This document shows positions 1-7,827 of a stretch of DNA of 16,125 nucleotides, one piece after another; the first letter of the stretch is position 1; the number at the start of each line of letters is the position of its first letter. A program made the position numbers and the translations under genes. Origin of the DNA: an uncultured Sutterella sp. (GTDB lineage: Bacteria > Pseudomonadota > Gammaproteobacteria > Burkholderiales > Burkholderiaceae_F); NCBI GenBank assembly GCA_905212345.1, contig CAJMEC010000039.1, positions 1-16,125 on the forward strand. The letters run 5' to 3'. Below the pieces are notes generated by a model, which made no database searches, was not told the DNA's origin, and worked only from the letters and a program-made list of their open reading frames with translations.

Positions 1-2018
1 AGGTCATCGCTGGCTCCTATGCGGGTGAGGATACGATCGATAGGGCCGATTTTGGCGCTGGCCGCGGGAACGAAACTGCCGATATAGGTCAAAAGCACAA
101 TAAGGGCGATGGATCGCATATAGGTGGATTTACCACCCATGTTGGGACCGGTAATTACCAAAAGCCTGCGACCGGGGATAAGCAAACAGTCGTTAGGTGT
201 GTAGCTTTCGATGGCGTCTTCAACGACCGGATGGCGCGCCCCGATAATTTCAATGCCGGGCGCTTTTTCCAATTCAGGACGAATCCAGTTAGCGCGGCTA
301 GCGTGATAGGCAAAAGACGTCAGCACGTCAATCGCGGCGGCAGCCGAGGCCTTTTGTAAAACTGGGACGTAGCCGTCTGCAAATGCAAGCAATTCGTTAT
401 AAAGTGACTTTTGCAAAGCCTGGGAGCGTTCCTGAGCGGAAAGCGCCTTATCCTCATATTCTTTGAGCTCAGGCGTGATGTAGCGCTCCGTATTTTTGAG
501 AGTCTGCTTTCTGTGGTAGTGCAGCGGAACACGGTCGGCTTGACCACGGGAAATTTCAATGAAAAAGCCCTGGACTTTGTTGTATTGAACACGCAAAGTG
601 GGGATACCCGTTGAGGCTCTTTCACGGATTTCCATTTGCGTCAGGAAGTCGCCGACATTGTCACGTAGTTCACGGAGGGTAGCCAGTTCTTCGTTATAAG
701 TGCTGGCAATAACATCTCCGTCTCGCAGTTGCACGGCAGGTTCAGCTAAAAGGGCCGCGTTGAGCTTTTCGTACAATGCCGGATCAATGACAAGGTCGGC
801 CGCTTTTTCTTCAATGAGGGGATCATCGGCGAGCATTAGCTCTTGGGCTATCTGAGCCAAATGGGGGAGGGCGTCCCTAAGCGCGGCCAATTCCTTGGGG
901 CGAATGCTTCGCATGGCAATGCGCGTTGCCAAACGTTCAAAGTCCGGGACGGTCTTTAATTTATCGCGGACACTTTCTCTTAGGTGCTCAGCTTGAACAA
1001 AACTTTCAACGGCCTGATGCCGTGAGGAGACAATCTGCGTATCGCGCAAAGGATTGTGAATCCATTGACGTAACAGGCGTGATCCCATGCTGGTTTTACA
1101 TTGATCAAGCAGCGAAAAAAGGGTTGGGCCGTCATCGCCTCGAAGGGTTTGTGTGAGTTCCAGGTTTCGGCGGTTAGCCGAATCCATCCCGACAAATTGG
1201 CTTTGAACTTCCAACACAGGAGGCAGAAGATGCGGAATCGCTTCGCATTGAGTGTTTTCCGCATAGGTTAAAAGTGCGCCGGCGGCGCTTACCGCATCGG
1301 GAACATCGTCAAGCCCCCAGGCGGTGAGTTCCTGGACTTGGAATTGATGCTTGAGTTTTGCGGTTCCGTGGTCAACGGTGAAATACCATTTGGGTAAAGG
1401 GGTAATGGCCGCGGGCAACCTTAACTCATCAATGGTTTCTTTAAAGTCTTCAGGCACCAGGATTTCGCTGGGTGCGATTCGGGTAATTTCGGTCGCCAGT
1501 TCTTCAAGACTTGTGTTGGCAACGTGAAATTGGCCATTGCTGAGAACAAGCCAGGCCATACCTAGACGGGCGCCATGGCGGCCGGCAGGTGATATCGCCA
1601 ACAGGGCAGCATCCTGTTTTTGAGGCAAAAGCTCATTTTCAGTTAAAGTGCCGGGCGTGACGATACGGGCAAGTTCTCTTTCTAAGGGGCCTTTGCTCGG
1701 GTCGCCGATTTGCTCGCAAATGGCGACGGAAACACCTTGCTTAACTAAACGGGCAAGGTACTGTTCGAGCGTTTTTTCAGGCACGCCCGCCATGGGAATC
1801 GGCTCACCGTTTAAATCGGTCCCGCGTGAGGTCAGCGTAATCCCCAAAAGCTTATTGGCTCGGACCGCATCATCAAAAAACGTTTCGTAAAAATCCCCCA
1901 TCCGGTATAAAACCAACGTTTCTGGATGTTGGGCTTTGATCTCAAGAAAACGCCGAATGGCAGGGGTGTGCCCTGCCAACGGGTCATTGATGTTTTGAAC
2001 CGTTTTTGCTTTAGCCAT
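1..2018 (-). CDS. mutS: DNA mismatch repair protein MutS (C-terminal part cut by window edge)
   Basis: MutS recognises base mismatches and small loops and starts mismatch repair with MutL. The frame is open from ATG at 2018 to the window edge (672 codons); the family is usually 850-880 residues, so about the last fifth is missing. The mismatch-reading motif Phe-Tyr-Glu is at residues 43-45 (MGDFYE), followed by the connector, core and clamp regions. The ATPase Walker A motif TGPNMGGKST is at residues 623-632. Walker B and the C-terminal dimerisation region lie outside the window. The ATG and the Walker A codons are in the same frame, so no net frameshift is present. The start lies 35 bases downstream of the suhB stop, with no strong Shine-Dalgarno, so co-transcription with suhB is likely. 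Identity is very secure; the exact start is probable. Confidence 0.97.
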   Translation of the reverse strand, partial: MAKAKTVQNINDPLAGHTPAIRRFLEIKAQHPETLVLYRMGDFYETFFDDAVRANKLLGITLTSRGTDLNGEPIPMAGVPEKTLEQYLARLVKQGVSVAICEQIGDPSKGPLERELARIVTPGTLTENELLPQKQDAALLAISPAGRHGARLGMAWLVLSNGQFHVANTSLEELATEITRIAPSEILVPEDFKETIDELRLPAAITPLPKWYFTVDHGTAKLKHQFQVQELTAWGLDDVPDAVSAAGALLTYAENTQCEAIPHLLPPVLEVQSQFVGMDSANRRNLELTQTLRGDDGPTLFSLLDQCKTSMGSRLLRQWIHNPLRDTQIVSSRHQAVESFVQAEHLRESVRDKLKTVPDFERLATRIAMRSIRPKELAALRDALPHLAQIAQELMLADDPLIEEKAADLVIDPALYEKLNAALLAEPAVQLRDGDVIASTYNEELATLRELRDNVGDFLTQMEIRERASTGIPTLRVQYNKVQGFFIEISRGQADRVPLHYHRKQTLKNTERYITPELKEYEDKALSAQERSQALQKSLYNELLAFADGYVPVLQKASAAAAIDVLTSFAYHASRANWIRPELEKAPGIEIIGARHPVVEDAIESYTPNDCLLIPGRRLLVITGPNMGGKSTYMRSIALIVLLTYIGSFVPAASAKIGPIDRILTRIGASDD

Positions 2019-2053
2019 TGATGCGACCGTGTACGATGAAGTCTTTCGATTAC

Positions 2054-2854
2054 TTAGCGGATATCACCGTAGTTTTTATTTACCACAGCTAATAATTGAC
2101 CAAATACTTTAGGAGTACCCGCTACGATTTGACCGGTCGTGAGGTAATCAGACTCTCCCTTAAAGTCGGTAACGAGTCCGCCGGCTTCAAGAACTAAGAG
2201 CGATCCGGCAGCAATGTCCCAAGCTTTGAGATTCGGTTCCCAGAAAGCGTCAAGGCGACCGGCGGCAACGTAGGCCAGGTCCAGAGAAGCGGCGCCAGCA
2301 CGGCGGATGCCGCTGGTGGTTTTAGCCAATTGACTGAAAACCTTCATATAGGCCTGAACATCATCGGTTTTGCGGAAAGGGAAGCCTGCGCCAACCAAAG
2401 ATTCAGCCATGGAGGTGCGCTTACTGACACGAATGCGTCTGCCGTTTAAAAAAGCGCCTACGCCACGGGTGGCGGTGAAGATTTCGTTTTTAACGGGATC
2501 AGCGATAACGGCTTCAATAATTTCGTTTTCACGCTTTAAAGCAATAGAAACTGCGTATTGGGGGAAGCCGTGCAGGAAATTGGTCGTGCCATCCAAAGGA
2601 TCGATGATCCATTGATATTCACTTTTTTCGGGGCCGGTAAGGCCATTTTCTTCCCCTAAAATCTGGTGACGGGGATAGGCTTCACGCAAAATTTCGACCA
2701 CGGTGCGTTCACAAGCAACGTCCACTTCGCTGACGTAGTCAGAATGACCTTTTTTGTGAACTTCCAGGGTAGATAGGTTGTCGACAGCACGGTTAAGAAT
2801 GGTGCAGGCCGCACGGGCGGCTTTCATCGCCGTGTTGAGCATCGGAGAACTCAT
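2054..2854 (-). CDS. suhB: Inositol-1-monophosphatase family protein SuhB
   Basis: Member of the Mg2+-dependent inositol monophosphatase family, 266 residues, the usual length. Metal- and phosphate-binding motifs are visible: GEEN at residues 67-70, DPLDGTTNF at 85-93 and WDIAAG at 212-217 (Asp213). In the family the enzyme hydrolyses inositol-1-phosphate. In proteobacteria SuhB also associates with the NusA/rRNA antitermination machinery, which may be its main role; that part is family knowledge, not visible here. The start ATG at 2854 has a Shine-Dalgarno-like AAAAGGGA about 8 bases upstream. It is transcribed divergently from trmJ, sharing a roughly 95-base intergenic region, and is followed closely by mutS. 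A second in-frame ATG at codon 5 is an alternative start. Confidence 0.95.
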   Translation of the reverse strand: MSSPMLNTAMKAARAACTILNRAVDNLSTLEVHKKGHSDYVSEVDVACERTVVEILREAYPRHQILGEENGLTGPEKSEYQWIIDPLDGTTNFLHGFPQYAVSIALKRENEIIEAVIADPVKNEIFTATRGVGAFLNGRRIRVSKRTSMAESLVGAGFPFRKTDDVQAYMKVFSQLAKTTSGIRRAGAASLDLAYVAAGRLDAFWEPNLKAWDIAAGSLLVLEAGGLVTDFKGESDYLTTGQIVAGTPKVFGQLLAVVNKNYGDIR

Positions 2855-2949
2855 TGTCAGAATCCCTTTTGAAAATTTAAATCAGTTGATGTGATAACTA
2901 CGTGTAGAATCTAAATATTTTAATGATTTTTGGCTATTTAGCTTCTGAA

Positions 2950-3750
2950 ATGTCAACTTCTGTCTTATCTCAACACGTTTGTTTTATTTTGGTGGAACCG
3001 GCGCACCCCGGCAACATCGGTTCGGCTGCCCGGGCGATTAAAACGATGGGTTTTAGAGATCTTCGAGTTGTGAGACCTTGGGAAGAAAATTACCGCACAC
3101 ACCCTGAGGCTATTGCATATTCAACAAGCAGCGTGGATGTACTTCAATCAAGTCGTTCCTATGAGTCACTCTTAGATGCGCTTGAAGGTGTTCATTTCGC
3201 ATGGGCGATGTCGGGATATGATCGTGAATTTGGTCCTGCAATCGAACCGGTGAGAAGGGTTGCTGAAAAAGCGGTCGATTTTGTTAAAAAGCAGCAGGGC
3301 AATATTGCTTTTGTTTTCGGTTGTGAGCGAACCGGTCTTTCCAATGAGCAGATGGCGATGTGTCAAGGTTGCGCGGCCATCCCGGCCGATCCTGACTGCA
3401 CCAGCCTGAATCTGTCCCAGGCCGTTCAAATCATGGCTTATGAAATGCACATGGCGATGATGGATAAGACGATCACTCATGACGGCCTTTATGAATGGCA
3501 GGAACGATTTGCCGGTGAAAAACTCGCAGGACCTCAGGCAATAGAGGGTTTTTTAGCTCATTTTGAAGAGGCAATGATTCACTGCGGCGTGTTGGATCCT
3601 AAAGAACCAAAGTTGTTTATGCCTCGAGTCAGAAGACTTTTTTCTCGTACGCAGCTCACTCAGCCGGAAGTTGATTTATTAAGAGGAGTGTGTTCGCAGA
3701 TTATTTCACCGAAAAATGAAAGATCGGGCAAAAAATGTCCTAAAAAATAG
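2950..3750 (+). CDS. trmJ: tRNA (cytidine/uridine-2'-O-)-methyltransferase TrmJ
   Basis: SPOUT-class RNA methyltransferase of the SpoU/TrmH superfamily. TrmJ methylates the ribose of nucleotide 32 in the anticodon loop of several tRNAs using S-adenosylmethionine. Motif 1 (EPAHPGNIGSAARAIKTMG) is at residues 16-34, motif 2 (VFGCERTGLS) at 122-131, and motif 3 (NLSQAVQIMAYE) at 154-165, which form the knotted SAM and dimer region. The C-terminal extension of about 100 residues fits TrmJ better than shorter SpoU enzymes. An upstream in-frame ATG at 2923 would add nine residues. I prefer 2950 because family members begin only a few residues before the first strand; neither ATG has a convincing Shine-Dalgarno. 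It is divergent from suhB, and the tRNA-Ser gene lies downstream on the same strand. Confidence 0.93.
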   Translation: MSTSVLSQHVCFILVEPAHPGNIGSAARAIKTMGFRDLRVVRPWEENYRTHPEAIAYSTSSVDVLQSSRSYESLLDALEGVHFAWAMSGYDREFGPAIEPVRRVAEKAVDFVKKQQGNIAFVFGCERTGLSNEQMAMCQGCAAIPADPDCTSLNLSQAVQIMAYEMHMAMMDKTITHDGLYEWQERFAGEKLAGPQAIEGFLAHFEEAMIHCGVLDPKEPKLFMPRVRRLFSRTQLTQPEVDLLRGVCSQIISPKNERSGKKCPKK

Positions 3751-3789
3751 TTATGACCTCTCACGGATTCAGACTGGAAGAAAATGTAG

Positions 3790-3818
3790 TTGAAAAACAA
3801 ATTTAAATCTTATAAAAT
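3790..3818 (+). promoter_or_regulatory. Sigma-70-like promoter of the tRNA-Ser gene
   Basis: TTGAAA (3790-3795) and TAAAAT (3813-3818, inside TTATAAAAT) are separated by 17 bases, a good sigma-70 layout, placed about 34 bases before the mature tRNA 5' end. A perfect 6-bp hairpin (CTGAGC/GCTCAG, loop AAC, 3830-3844) falls in the transcribed 5' leader just before the tRNA and lacks a T-run, so it is not a terminator for trmJ. Confidence 0.6.
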
Positions 3819-3851
3819 CCCCATTCTTACTGAGCAACGCTCAGATTGTGC

Positions 3852-3944
3852 GGAGAAGTGGCCGAGAGGCTGAAGGCACACCCCTGCTAAGGGTGCAAGC
3901 TCGCAAAACGGGCTTCGGGGGTTCGAATCCCCCCTTCTCCGCCA
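3852..3944 (+). tRNA. serT-like (GCU): tRNA-Ser (anticodon GCU), CCA encoded
   Basis: A complete 93-base class II tRNA reading AGC/AGU codons. The acceptor stem GGAGAAG pairs with CTTCTCC, followed by discriminator G and an encoded CCA. The anticodon stem is CACCC/GGGTG (3879-3883 with 3891-3895), and the 7-base loop CTGCTAA puts GCT at 3886-3888. The long variable arm between the anticodon and T arms is typical of serine tRNAs. The T loop GTTCGAATC is intact. Gene names for serine tRNAs vary between genomes, so the symbol is only indicative. Confidence 0.97.
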
Positions 3945-3956
3945 TCATCGAATTTT

Positions 3957-3984
3957 GGCCTTCCATTGAGAAGGCCTTTATTTT
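3957..3984 (+). terminator. Rho-independent terminator of tRNA-Ser
   Basis: The perfect 7-bp stem GGCCTTC/GAAGGCC (3957-3963 with 3970-3976) has a 6-base loop and is followed by TTTATTTT. It begins 12 bases after the tRNA CCA, so the tRNA is its own transcription unit. Confidence 0.88.
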
Positions 3985-4420
3985 CAGTATATCCAACGCA
4001 ATCCCCCAAAAAATAAGGCATTTCAAGCAATCCGCTCTATTGCGTGTTATTCCTCACACGTACGTGAAAAATCGTTGAAATTTGGAATTAGTGGGGCAGT
4101 TACCATACTGAGATTTTCTTTGAATTTTGCTGAAAGTATGGCAAAAGATGTAGGCCCGATATCAACGAGAGCGCTTAAAAGGAGCCTTTGGTGTGGTGAA
4201 ACACCTGACACCTGCAATTGACTCTCAGGAAGGCTGACAAAAAATTAATCAGCTGTGCAACTTAACGGGTGTTTGTCGAAATTTTATTGAACGCAAATAT
4301 TGTCGGATGAATTGTGTAAAAGACTCGAGTCGTCTTTGAAATGCACCGTGAAACCTGGCGCTTGATACCGATAGTGTATTGGTGGTGGATATGGTAATGA
4401 GAAGGTTTTCAGAGAAGTCT
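3985..4420. other. Intergenic region without a convincing gene
   Basis: No ORF here has protein-like composition or a ribosome binding site. It holds the palindrome CACGTACGTG (around 4054-4065), a 7-bp inverted repeat CCATACT/AGTATGG (4103-4109 with 4135-4141) around a 25-base A/T-rich loop, and the riboswitch-like segment listed separately. A 71-codon minus-strand ORF (4249-4464) is judged spurious because a terminator lies inside its start. Confidence 0.5.
4150..4238 (+). promoter_or_regulatory. Degenerate glycine-riboswitch-like element (orphan)
   Basis: The segment has several glycine aptamer landmarks in the right order: GAGAG (4167-4171), AAAAGGAGC (4177-4185), a stable hairpin built from nested GGTGT/ACACC and GGTG/CACC arms (4190-4212), then ACTCTCAGG (4221-4229) with GAC a few bases later. 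GAGAG can pair with CTCTC (4222-4226). Departures from the consensus are clear: the usual CCGAAGGAGC reads TTAAAAGGAGC, the hairpin normally before it is absent, and the AAAAGGAC tail reads AAGGCTGAC. No plus-strand gene follows for nearly 4 kb. It could be a decayed aptamer whose gene was lost, or a chance resemblance. Confidence 0.3.
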
Positions 4421-4454
4421 GAAAAATGGTCCTCCAACAGTGAGTTGAAGGACC
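4421..4454 (-). terminator. Rho-independent terminator of the GNAT gene
   Basis: On the minus strand an 11-bp stem with one mismatch (4428-4438 with 4444-4454; arms GGTCCTTCAAC and GTTGGAGGACC) and a 5-base loop is followed by ATTTTT. It starts 7 bases after the acetyltransferase stop codon and ends that transcription unit. Confidence 0.88.
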
Positions 4455-4460
4455 GAATGA

Positions 4461-4955
4461 TCATAACGTCATTTCCATTTTTATTTCAGTGATAGAGCTG
4501 CCGTCCGTACACCAATTCGTATTCTCAGAAGACTCTACGACCTGAAAGCCGGCTCGCTCGTAGCCGCGGATTGCCGCTTCAAGGGGAGCGGCTGTCCAAA
4601 GAATCAGTTTTTTGAACCCAATCTCTCGAGCTTGCTCGAAAAGCTTGGCCATCAACGCAGAACCTATTCCCTGACGCCGGCAGTGCTTTTCGACGGCAAA
4701 GAGCCGCAACTGACCAACCTCCGGATCATCCGTTGCACAAAGCATCACCGAACCAACGAGTTCGCCATCAGATGTCTCTGCCACCCAGAGTTCATCCTTC
4801 GGTGGTTTACGCCGTTCCGGAAACTCAAGCGCAATCGCCTTTGCGTAGTCAATAAATCCTGGCCCCCAACCGTACTCGTTGCTATAGAGTCGCTCATGTA
4901 AGTTAGCAACGTATTTTTCTTCACCCGGTCGAAAAGGCCTTATGATGAATTCCAT
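4461..4955 (-). CDS. GNAT family N-acetyltransferase
   Basis: A 164-residue cytoplasmic acetyltransferase that should transfer an acetyl group from acetyl-CoA to an amine; the substrate cannot be read from sequence. The acetyl-CoA pyrophosphate loop (motif A, R/Q-x-x-G-x-G/A) is RRQGIGSAL at residues 93-101, followed by the expected helix, and by motif B-like GYERAGFQ at 131-138. The N-terminal segment containing EYGWGPGF (27-34) resembles the GNAT half of fused MarR-GNAT proteins, here without the MarR DNA-binding half (recalled similarity, not searched). The start is well supported by AAAGGAG six bases before ATG 4955. The gene is monocistronic at its 3' end because of the strong terminator directly downstream. 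Confidence 0.88.
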   Translation of the reverse strand: MEFIIRPFRPGEEKYVANLHERLYSNEYGWGPGFIDYAKAIALEFPERRKPPKDELWVAETSDGELVGSVMLCATDDPEVGQLRLFAVEKHCRRQGIGSALMAKLFEQAREIGFKKLILWTAAPLEAAIRGYERAGFQVVESSENTNWCTDGSSITEIKMEMTL

Positions 4956-5021
4956 GCTAATCTCCTTTCTTGGCGCTTGCCCATGTTTAGCGGGATGTTA
5001 CAAGCATTAAATCATTCGGTA

Positions 5022-5954
5022 CTAGTCAACGCAAACTAAACGATAGTGGCGATCACCAAAACCGATTTTCTCCGCATGCTCAAGAATCAGTTCGCCGTTT
5101 CGGCTCTCTATTCTTTCAATGAGCGAATGACCATCGGGCGCTTCGTAAACCAAATCTACACAGGCTTGATCCAGTGCGACAGGATTTAAAGACGCCAGGA
5201 CGCCAATATCCTTCATGTCAACTTCAGCCGGATGAGAGACGCAATCGCAATCAACCGACATATTGTTCATGACTGAGATATAAAGCATCTTTTCGCCCTC
5301 GCCAAAAAAGTCGCTGACAGACTTCGCGGCTTCAGCCATAGATTCAATAAAAGCGTCATGATCCGGTCCGGTCAGTTTCATAAAGCGACCGTCTTCAGCG
5401 GCTTGCCAACCTTGCGTTTGCATGGCTCCGGCCGTATGAATGTTAGCTTTACCGTCAGACGAAGCCACACCAATGGCGATATTTTTGAGCGCACCGCCGA
5501 AACCTCCCATTGGGTGTCCTTTAAAGTGCGTGAGCACCATCATAAAGTCATAGTTTTTGACGTGATCGCCAACGATATCTTCCTTAAGATGAGTGCCTCC
5601 TTTAACGGGGAGGTGTTCAACGCCATCGCTATCCATGATGTCCACCTCAGCGATAGCTTCAAAACCGTGATCTTTGATCAACTGCTTGTGTGCCTCAGTT
5701 GTGTTGCGGGCACCGGCATAAGCTGTATTGCATTCCACAATAGTAGCCTTAACGCTTTGCACCAAGTCCTTGATCAAAGCGGGTTTTAGGTAGTTGTTAT
5801 TGCCGGCTTCCCCCGTGCTTAATTTCGCAGCCACTCGTCCTTGAGCCTGACGTCCAAGTTTTTGATAAAGCTTCATCAGCGCTTCAGGAGAAATCTCTTT
5901 TGTGAAATAGACAACACTTGCTTGAGCGCAATCGGTTTTAAAACTTTTGTGCAT
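5022..5954 (-). CDS. DUF362 domain protein, short form without ferredoxin domain
   Basis: A 310-residue protein recognisable as DUF362, a family of unknown function often annotated as Fe-S centre proteins. Family-like features are the GGxGGALKNIAIGVAS segment in the middle, the Cys-rich VDCDCVSHP motif and the following DIGVLASLNPVALDQACVDLV block near the C-terminus. Longer relatives carry a ferredoxin domain with two 4Fe-4S clusters; here the protein ends without any CxxCxxC array. The start is ATG 5954 because AAGGAG lies five bases upstream; a TTG start at 5975 would bury that ribosome site. No signal peptide, so probably cytoplasmic. The gene lies 74 bases downstream of the peptide-binding protein gene with no terminator between, so read-through transcription is possible. 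Confidence 0.82.
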   Translation of the reverse strand: MHKSFKTDCAQASVVYFTKEISPEALMKLYQKLGRQAQGRVAAKLSTGEAGNNNYLKPALIKDLVQSVKATIVECNTAYAGARNTTEAHKQLIKDHGFEAIAEVDIMDSDGVEHLPVKGGTHLKEDIVGDHVKNYDFMMVLTHFKGHPMGGFGGALKNIAIGVASSDGKANIHTAGAMQTQGWQAAEDGRFMKLTGPDHDAFIESMAEAAKSVSDFFGEGEKMLYISVMNNMSVDCDCVSHPAEVDMKDIGVLASLNPVALDQACVDLVYEAPDGHSLIERIESRNGELILEHAEKIGFGDRHYRLVCVD

Positions 5955-6028
5955 ATCAGCTCCTTCTCCTTGCAATCCGATTAAGAAAATTGTAGATCAA
6001 TCATCATTTTAGAAATTGCCTATAAATC

Positions 6029-7659
6029 TCAGTGCATAACAATCCATTCCAATGTCAATTTATTGTCAGGTCTGACAACCGGCTCAATATTTTTCTTCAT
6101 TGCCCAAGAAAACATGGGTTGAAGCAGAGGAATATGCAAGACCCGCTTTTGTTCCAGTGAAAGAGCCTGTCGGGCAATTGCCTCTCTTTCGTTAAGATCT
6201 TCGGCCAAATTCAGTTTTTTGAGCAACGCGTCCATTTGCTTATCGGAAGCACGGCCGATATTGCTGATACCTGCCCCGGAGGTTCCATCGTAAGTAGCCG
6301 ATAAGGCTTGCAGGGGATAGAAGGCATCGAAAGTGCTAGAACCCCATCCAACCAATCCGGCAGATGTGTCGAAACTTAAAACTTTCGGAAAGTATTGGGC
6401 CCGAGGCATGGAGTGAACATTGACCTTAACATTGAGTTTGGCCCACATACCGGCTAGTGCTTTGCAGAGGTTTTCATCGTTGACCCAGCGGTTATTGGGG
6501 GTGTCCAAAGTAAAAGCGAAACCATTTTCAAATCCGGCTTCTTTAAGTAATGCTTTAGCTTTTTGCAGATCGTATTGACCCGTTTGCGCAATGTGAGGAT
6601 CGTAACCAAAAACAGAATCAGAAATGATTGTGTTGGTTGCAACCGCTTTTCCCCGCATGATGCTTCTGACCAGTGCCTCTCGGTTGACGGCAAGAGAGAG
6701 AGCTTGACGTACTCTCACGTCTTTAAAAGGATTTGCATTTAAAGGCTTTCCGTTAAGGTCACTGACATAAGGCGTTTGATCTCGGTACTGATCCAGCGCG
6801 ATTATCATGACGCGATCTTCTGCGCGTGACAGAACCTGAATAGACGCATTTCGCTCTAATCGGGCAATATCTTGAGGGGCTGGGTCCAACACAAAGTCCA
6901 CCTGTCTTGACAGAAGCGCGGCCGTCCGCGTGGCCGCAGAGTTAATCGGGGTGTAGATGACTTTTTCTACGTTGCCTCTGCGATTTTTTTCATCCCACCA
7001 TTCGTGGTTGGCTACAAATTGTGTTTTAACATCCACCTCTCGAGAGACAAGTTTGAAGGGACCCGTGCCGTTGGCATGTCGCGCTAAGTAGGATTCTTCG
7101 CCCGAGACATAATTTTGTGGGCGAAGAGCATTATGTTTTTCCGCCCATTTCTTATTCAAAATGCGTAATTGAGTGAGTTGATTTAAAAAAACTGGGGAGC
7201 CGGAGATGGTTTTAACCAAGACTTGGCGAGTGTTGACAACTTCTGCGCCCAATATGCCGGAGGCGGCAGCTTTAAATTGACTTTCAGGTAAAAGCGCCCG
7301 ATTAATTGAATAAGCAACGTCTTCGGCCGTTAAAGTTTCACCTTCGTGAAAACGCACATTTTCTCGGATGGTAAAAAGAAAACCGTTTTTGACTCGTTGG
7401 TATTGGCTTGCCAGACAAGGCTCAACACGCATATCGGTGTTGTACCGAACCAGTGCTTCGTATACCGCGGCGTTAGCTGCTGAATTCAGAGACTCATTTT
7501 GTGCGTGAACATCAAAGGTGAGAAAGTCCCCGGCGCTGCTCCAGCGAAAAACTTTTCCTCTTGAGCGAAAGCATCGCTATATGCGCCGACCAATAGCAAG
7601 GAGATGACCGACAGTGTTAAAGCGCGGCGTGTTACGGAAGCTGCGTGTTGAAATAACAT
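6029..7659 (-). pseudogene. Peptide-binding protein of an ABC transporter (SBP_bac_5), frameshifted after the signal peptide
   Basis: Periplasmic peptide/nickel-type substrate-binding protein, DppA/OppA-like. ATG 7659, preceded by AAAGGGA, opens a 55-codon frame with a clear signal peptide (Arg-Arg, hydrophobic core, cleavage near AFA-QE) that runs into TGA near 7485. The mature domain continues in another frame: KVFRWSSAGD, FDVHAQNESL, AVYEALVRYNTD, then without interruption to the stop at 6029. Typical features follow: FTIRENVRFHEG, TAEDVAYSINRAL, GTGPFKL and FKDVRVRQALSLAVNRE. Adding one base near 7552-7562, by the AAAA/TTTTT runs, would restore one product of 543 residues, the normal family length. 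The mature frame has its own upstream TAG near 7577, so it cannot encode the signal peptide. No permease or ATPase gene is adjacent. It may be a young pseudogene or a sequencing error. A trp-type attenuator lies upstream. Confidence 0.85.
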
Positions 7660-7695
7660 GATGAAATCCCTTTAAAGTACATTGATAAAAAACTT

Positions 7696-7761
7696 TTAAC
7701 GCAAAGCTTTTTGCCATCGTGTACGGAGGAGATTTTTCTTTTTTTGTATCCGGTAACTCAT
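7696..7761 (-). CDS. Possible 21-residue small ORF between attenuator and peptide-binding gene
   Basis: ATG 7761 is preceded by a good Shine-Dalgarno (AAAAAAGGA, six bases away) and opens a 21-codon frame ending TAA at 7696. The product is very basic (QKKKNLLRTRW, one Trp, net positive) and matches nothing I recognise. Its start codon lies in a hairpin in which ATCCGG and TAACTC upstream pair with GAGTTACCGGAT (7748-7759), with an unpaired insert. It could be a second leader peptide coupling translation to the peptide-binding gene 37 bases downstream, or chance. The ribosome binding site is the only strong support. Confidence 0.3.
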   Translation of the reverse strand: MSYRIQKKKNLLRTRWQKALR

Positions 7762-7800
7762 CGCTTTTCCTTTTTTGAGTTAGCCGCGAAACCGGATAGA

Positions 7801-7827
7801 TAAGAAAAAGCCCGCATTTCGCGGGCT
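7801..7827 (-). terminator. Attenuator terminator (3:4 hairpin) of the trp leader
   Basis: On the minus strand AGCCCGC (7827-7821) pairs perfectly with GCGGGCT (7815-7809) around a 5-base loop and is followed by TTTTTCTT. It lies 47 bases after the leader peptide stop and about 140 bases before the peptide-binding gene, on the same strand, so it would stop transcription before that gene unless the antiterminator forms. Confidence 0.9.

Noticed and set aside
2923..2949. Upstream ATG start for trmJ
   Set aside because: The nine added residues are not typical of the family and have no ribosome site; kept only as an alternative.
3852..4080. tRNA-Ser as a phage or island attachment site
   Set aside because: No integrase gene and no repeat of the tRNA 3' end was seen in the window; the tRNA is followed by its own terminator.
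4249..4464. 71-codon minus-strand ORF whose ATG overlaps the GNAT stop as ATGA, looking translationally coupled
   Set aside because: A strong terminator hairpin with a T-run (4421-4454) lies within its first codons, it has no recognisable protein features, and composition is unlike the neighbours.
5955..5975. Longer DUF362 start at TTG 5975 adding seven residues
   Set aside because: It would place the clear AAGGAG ribosome site inside the gene; ATG 5954 is correctly spaced from it.
7545..7566. Programmed -1 frameshifting joining signal peptide and mature peptide-binding protein
   Set aside because: The direction fits, but no canonical slippery heptamer (X XXY YYZ) is present in the original frame and no stimulatory structure is evident; indel or sequencing error is simpler.
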